A DNA stretch of 64,000 nt from Thermoflexales bacterium. GTDB taxonomy: Bacteria > Chloroflexota > Anaerolineae > J036 > Brachytrichaceae. The DNA is taken from positions 60,839 to 124,838 of the forward strand of contig JANWVF010000152.1 in NCBI GenBank assembly GCA_025056965.1, given 5' to 3'. A program made the position numbers and the translations under genes. This document shows, piece by piece, positions 60,673-64,000 of the stretch. The notes under the pieces were generated by a model that saw nothing but the letters and a program-made list of their open reading frames with translations, had not been told where the DNA came from and did no database searches. The stretch's first letter is position 1, and every line of letters begins with the position of its first letter.

Positions 60673-61629
60673 TCACGCGGGAGTGACGCGTCGTGCCTCC
60701 CGGCCGTGATCCGCCGCAAACGCCTGCACCGTCTTGAACAAGCCATCCGCTAAGGACGTCGTCGCTCGCCAGCCAAGCTCGCGCCAAGCCTGGGACGGAT
60801 CGAGGCAACTGTAGCGAACCTCTCCGGCTTTCGCCGCTCCACGCATCGCCGGCAGGGCATAGCCGGTCATCCTCGCCAGATGAGCGAAGAGAGTGTTGAT
60901 GTCCGTAGCGACGCCGGTGCCGATGTTGTAGACGCCGCTCCCGCGAGCAACAGCCATTAAGTTCGCACGGGCGACATCCTCGACATACACGAAGTCGCGT
61001 GTTTGCTGGCCGTCGCCGTAGATCGTTACCGGCTCACCTCGCAGCATGCGCGTCGTGAAGATGGCTACGACGCCGGCTTCACCCTTGGCGTTTTGGCGCG
61101 GACCGTAGACGTTGCTGTAGCGCAACACACAATAGTCCAGACCGAAATTCTGTTTGTAGCTCAACAAATAATGCTCGCCGGCCAGCTTGCTCACGCCGTA
61201 ACAGTCCAGCGGGCGCGGCAGCGTATCCTCTGGCGTCGGGATGCGCGTGCTCTCGCCATAGATTGCCCCACCGGTCGAGGCAAAGATGAACTTACGCACC
61301 CCGTGTCTCCGGCATGCCTCGAGCAGGCGGATGGTACCGATGATGTTGACGTCGGCATACAAATCCGGGAACGCTAGGCTTTGCCGCACGTCGGCCAGTG
61401 CGGCTTGGTGAGAGACCAGATCGGGGCGCTCCGCGGCGAAGATGCGCTCGAGCGCAGCCGCATCCCGAATGTCCTCGCGGTAAAAGCGCGCTTGTGCAGG
61501 CACGTTGGCGGGGTCTCCGCTATGCAAGTTGTCAATCACGACTACGTCGTAGCCGGCGCCCAGGAAGGCATCGGCTACGTGCGAGCCAACGAAGCCTGCG
61601 CCGCCAGTCACAATTACCCTCTTAGTCAT
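60673..61629 (-). CDS. NAD-dependent sugar-nucleotide epimerase/dehydratase (GalE-like)
   Basis: A 318-residue short-chain dehydrogenase of the extended type. The NAD motif is GGAGFVGSHVADAFL, the catalytic triad includes the Ser/Thr in FASTGGAIYGE and Tyr/Lys in YGVSKLAGEHYLL. It resembles UDP-glucose 4-epimerases of the bacterial WbpP/GalE2 type. It could supply UDP-galactose together with GalT, or nucleotide sugars for the glycosyltransferase. The specific reaction cannot be fixed by sequence. Confidence 0.92.
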   Translation of the reverse strand: MTKRVIVTGGAGFVGSHVADAFLGAGYDVVVIDNLHSGDPANVPAQARFYREDIRDAAALERIFAAERPDLVSHQAALADVRQSLAFPDLYADVNIIGTIRLLEACRRHGVRKFIFASTGGAIYGESTRIPTPEDTLPRPLDCYGVSKLAGEHYLLSYKQNFGLDYCVLRYSNVYGPRQNAKGEAGVVAIFTTRMLRGEPVTIYGDGQQTRDFVYVEDVARANLMAVARGSGVYNIGTGVATDINTLFAHLARMTGYALPAMRGAAKAGEVRYSCLDPSQAWRELGWRATTSLADGLFKTVQAFAADHGREARRVTPA

Positions 61630-61687
61630 GCGTCGTCACGTGGATTGGGATCATGCGGCGAACCCCAGCTGCGCCTGACTTAGAAGA

Positions 61688-62692
61688 TCATCGCAGCGCC
61701 TTGCCGCGGAATTCCTCGATGTACTGATAGTCGTGCCGGGCCATGTAGTCCACGATGCCGGCAGTGACTTCGCCGAACACACCTAGGCCGCGATACACCG
61801 CGCTGCCGATGCCCACACAAGTTGCGCCGACCAGGATCATCTCGATCGCATCGCGCGCGGTCGTCACCCCGCCAGTGCCGATCACCGGCGTCTTCAAGCC
61901 GGCCCGCTTCAGCGCCTGGCAAATGTCGCGCACACAGCGCACCGCGATCGGTCGGATTGCCGGGCCGCTCACGCCGCCGCTGCCGTTGGCCAGCACCGGC
62001 TCAGCCGTCTCGATGTCCAACACCAGGCCGGGGCCGAGCGAGTTGATGGCGCAGATCGCATCTGCGCCGGCATTCGCCACGCTAACGGCGATCGCGGCGA
62101 TGTCTTCGACGTTGGGAGATAGCTTGATCACCACCGGTCGGTCGGTGTTGCGCTTCACCATGCGCGTCACCTGCGCCGAGACGTAAGCATTCGACGAGAA
62201 CATCTCCTCGTGCCGTGCATCAAGGTTCGGACACGAGATGTTGACCTCGATAAGATCGGGCTCAGCCTCGCTGATATAGCGCGCCAGCACGCCGAAATCG
62301 TAGATGGTGTTAGCGAAAATGCTGGCGATGATCGGCACGCCATACGGGGCAAGCAATTTCTTGGCTGCACGGATCTCCTCGACCATCACCTCAACGCCCG
62401 GATTGCTCAGGCCGACGGCGTTGATCAGTCCGTGCCCCCAGTTAACGATAGTCGGGTTTGGCCAGCCGGCGCGCGGCTTGAGGCTACAGGACTTGGTGGT
62501 CACGCCGCCAACGCCGGCCTGCGCCAACCGGACGAAGACCTGCTCGCTCAGGCCGAGAATACCCGAGGCCAGCACGGTTGGGTTTCGGAGGCGCACGCCG
62601 CATAAGGTCACGGCGAGCTGCGGACCGGACGCCGGGGGCGATGTCGCACCACTCGCCAACGTGGGTTCATATGCCTGAGTCGCCGTGATCAT
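61688..62692 (-). CDS. pyrD: Dihydroorotate dehydrogenase, class 1
   Basis: A 334-residue FMN enzyme of pyrimidine synthesis, oxidising dihydroorotate to orotate. Class 1 features are KSCSLKPRAGWPNP near residue 70, NISCPNLDARHEEMF (catalytic Cys in SCPN), VVIKLSPNVEDIAAIA and the C-terminal GTGGVTTARDAIEMILVGA. Class 1B enzymes need a PyrK partner, which is not adjacent. GATAAT lies 8 nt before the ATG. Confidence 0.94.
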   Translation of the reverse strand: MITATQAYEPTLASGATSPPASGPQLAVTLCGVRLRNPTVLASGILGLSEQVFVRLAQAGVGGVTTKSCSLKPRAGWPNPTIVNWGHGLINAVGLSNPGVEVMVEEIRAAKKLLAPYGVPIIASIFANTIYDFGVLARYISEAEPDLIEVNISCPNLDARHEEMFSSNAYVSAQVTRMVKRNTDRPVVIKLSPNVEDIAAIAVSVANAGADAICAINSLGPGLVLDIETAEPVLANGSGGVSGPAIRPIAVRCVRDICQALKRAGLKTPVIGTGGVTTARDAIEMILVGATCVGIGSAVYRGLGVFGEVTAGIVDYMARHDYQYIEEFRGKALR

Positions 62693-62700
62693 CTCGCCTG

Positions 62701-62706
62701 ATTATC
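62701..62706 (-). promoter_or_regulatory. Candidate -10 box of pyrD
   Basis: GATAAT on the minus strand, 8 nt before the ATG at 62692; lies just past the pyrE stop. Confidence 0.3.
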
Positions 62707-62730
62707 GCAGCATCAATTCGTGTGGTCGCT

Positions 62731-63342
62731 CTACTGCGCCGACCGCAGCCAGGTGAGCACGTCGTCGCGTTTGGAAGGCGCGAGCCGTCCGGATCGCGTC
62801 AGCTCATCGAGCATCTGGGAAAGCGTAAAAACGGCGTGCAATCGGATGCCGTGTTGGGCGAGTTCTTCTCGTCCGCCCTGCTCACGGTCAATCACCACCA
62901 GCACATCGTTGACGATCAGACCTGCTTGGTGGAGCGGCTGAAGCGCCTCGCGTTTGGCCGTGCCGCGAGTAATCAAATCGTCCACCAGCAGCGCGACCTC
63001 GCCAGGGCGATATTCACCCTCGATAAGCCGGCCGGTGCCGTAGTCCTTGACTTCTCGGCGCGGGTAGAGGAGCGGGCAGCCGACCTCCAGCGCTAGGGCT
63101 ACGCCGATCGGCAAGCCGGCGTAGGGGATGGCAGCCAGGCGATCGAACCGAGCAGAGACCTGAACAATCACCCCCGCCATAGCCTGAGCGACCTGTCTCA
63201 ACACGGCCGGATGTGAGACGAGTATGCGCAGGTCAATGTAGATCGGCGAGGTCAGACCGCTCTTCAGCCTAAATTGGCCGAACCGCACGCAGCCAATATC
63301 GAATAGCTCATTCACGAGCGAGGAGGGCGCGGTCGCAGACAT
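62731..63342 (-). CDS. pyrE: Orotate phosphoribosyltransferase
   Basis: A 203-residue enzyme converting orotate and PRPP to OMP. The N-terminal KSGLTSPIYIDLRILVSHP and PRPP motif VALLVDDLITRGTAKREAL are clear, as is the dimer-loop region YPRREVKDYGTGRLIEGEY. The ATG at 63342 is chosen by homology and by TGCTAATAC 7 nt upstream; the open frame further upstream overlaps pyrF out of phase with it and is not coding. It sits between pyrF and pyrD. Confidence 0.95.
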   Translation of the reverse strand: MSATAPSSLVNELFDIGCVRFGQFRLKSGLTSPIYIDLRILVSHPAVLRQVAQAMAGVIVQVSARFDRLAAIPYAGLPIGVALALEVGCPLLYPRREVKDYGTGRLIEGEYRPGEVALLVDDLITRGTAKREALQPLHQAGLIVNDVLVVIDREQGGREELAQHGIRLHAVFTLSQMLDELTRSGRLAPSKRDDVLTWLRSAQ

Positions 63343-63349
63343 AGAACAG

Positions 63350-63358
63350 GTATTAGCA
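63350..63358 (-). promoter_or_regulatory. Extended -10 promoter of pyrE
   Basis: TG-C-TAATAC on the minus strand, 7 nt before the ATG at 63342. Confidence 0.4.
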
Positions 63359-63394
63359 GCCGTTTCTGGGATACACGTCAAGGCAACACTGGCG

Positions 63395-64000
63395 TTACAG
63401 GCCTCCCAGGGCGCGCATCTGCTCGACCAGCTTGAGCGCGGCATCGCGGGCGGCTTCGGCGAAGTCGGCCTTGCGCGAGGCATAGATCACCGAGCGAGAG
63501 ACGCTGATCACCGGCCCTAGCCCATCGCGCGTTTTGCCCCAAGTCATCGCGGCGGCCAAGTCGCCACCCTGTGCGCCCACGCCGGGGATGAGGAAGGGCA
63601 AATGAGGCGACAAAGTGCGAACGCGTTGCATCTCCTCCGCTGCCGTCGCACCCACTACCAGCCCGCACGTGCCGGGTCCTTCGGCATGCCAGCGATTGGC
63701 CATCAGGGCCACCTTCTCGTAGAGGCGCAGCATCGGCGCGTTGGTGCGCTGGTCATCCACAGCCGGACGGGCTTCCATCTCCAAGTCCTGCAACTCCCAG
63801 GCGTGTTCGTTGCTTGTGCGCGCCAACACAAACACCCCTCGATCGGCATACTTGAGGAATGGGCGAATCGCATCGCTGCCGATGTAGGGCGAGAGCGTCA
63901 CGGCATCGGCGCGAAACTGCTCGAATGCGCCGCGGGCGTAGGCCTCAGCCGTGTGCCCGATGTCGCCGAATTTGCCGTCCAGGATGATCGGGATGTCGGG
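63395..64000 (-). CDS. pyrF: Orotidine 5'-phosphate decarboxylase, partial (runs off right edge)
   Basis: The C-terminal 201 residues of PyrF, which decarboxylates OMP to UMP. The gene enters from beyond position 64000. The catalytic lysine/Asp motif is visible as ILDGKFGDIGHTAEAYARG, the family usually having LDxKxxDI. Downstream are FLKYADRGVFVLARTSN, LPFLIPGVGAQGGDLAAAM and NVSRSVIYA-like SVSRSVIYASR. It looks like the longer subfamily-2 OMP decarboxylase found in many bacteria. It precedes pyrE and pyrD. Confidence 0.94.
   Translation of the reverse strand, partial: PDIPIILDGKFGDIGHTAEAYARGAFEQFRADAVTLSPYIGSDAIRPFLKYADRGVFVLARTSNEHAWELQDLEMEARPAVDDQRTNAPMLRLYEKVALMANRWHAEGPGTCGLVVGATAAEEMQRVRTLSPHLPFLIPGVGAQGGDLAAAMTWGKTRDGLGPVISVSRSVIYASRKADFAEAARDAALKLVEQMRALGGL

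Noticed and set aside
1..64000. CRISPR arrays, insertion sequences, prophage or integrase genes
   Set aside because: No spaced direct repeats, transposase or integrase motifs were seen; the only tandem repeat is the heptad-coding one at 5505-5655.

Overview
The window looks like a chromosomal segment of a Chloroflexota bacterium, probably of the Anaerolineae type. The basis is moderately high GC, a fused glycyl-tRNA synthetase, a DUF3090/SCO1664 gene pair (known mainly from Actinobacteria and Chloroflexi), a Uma2-family protein, many lipoprotein binding-protein importers for sugars and peptides, and no outer-membrane genes. This placement is inferred from gene content; no rRNA, tRNA or CRISPR array was found. 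I see about 54 protein genes, one of them cut by the right edge.

Layout. (1) 85-6.4 kb: TPR protein, glycyl-tRNA synthetase, a small membrane protein, a DtxR-fold regulator that has lost the usual metal ligands, a coiled-coil protein and a nitroreductase. (2) 6.5-11.4 kb: a complete ferric-iron importer (binding protein, fused double permease, ATPase) and a seven-helix membrane protein. (3) 11.6-16.2 kb: a minus-strand operon with a ubiquitin-fold sulfur-carrier-like protein, a VTT/DedA membrane protein and two glycoside hydrolases. (4) 16.3-21 kb: a peptide-type importer whose binding protein is circularly permuted, two permeases, and a Uma2 protein. (5) 21-29 kb: CysS, membrane PIN-TRAM protein, DUF3090, SCO1664-type kinase-like protein, FolC, GalT and a parallel beta-helix protein. 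(6) 29-36.3 kb: phosphatase, MiaA, pyruvate phosphate dikinase with a clear terminator, EthD-like protein, RtcB and an O-methyltransferase. (7) 36.3-46.5 kb: class A penicillin-binding protein, UbiA prenyltransferase, serine-palmitoyltransferase-like enzyme with aldehyde dehydrogenase, EF-G-like GTPase, acyltransferase. (8) 46.5-57.8 kb: carbohydrate-oxidation island (CBM9-like protein, Fe-S type GMC oxidoreductase with small subunit, cupin, acid-sugar dehydratase-like enolase-superfamily enzyme, sugar importer without ATPase, zinc alcohol dehydrogenase, aldehyde dehydrogenase). (9) 57.8-64 kb: RNase III, FabF, glycosyltransferase, sugar-nucleotide epimerase, and pyrD, pyrE, pyrF (partial).

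Three patterns cut across the window. First, many genes that begin a transcription unit have a -10-like hexamer (TAnnnT and close variants) only 6-12 nt before the start codon, which predicts leaderless mRNAs; importer binding-protein genes and a few others instead have strong Shine-Dalgarno sequences. Second, all three importer operons carry a long stem-loop exactly between the binding-protein gene and the first permease gene. Third, related GC-rich palindromes (GTRGGCGA type) recur in intergenic gaps.

The most unusual single gene is the binding protein at 16404-18149: the segment that normally forms the N-terminus of this family is at the C-terminus. All identifications come from reading the translations; no database search was run.
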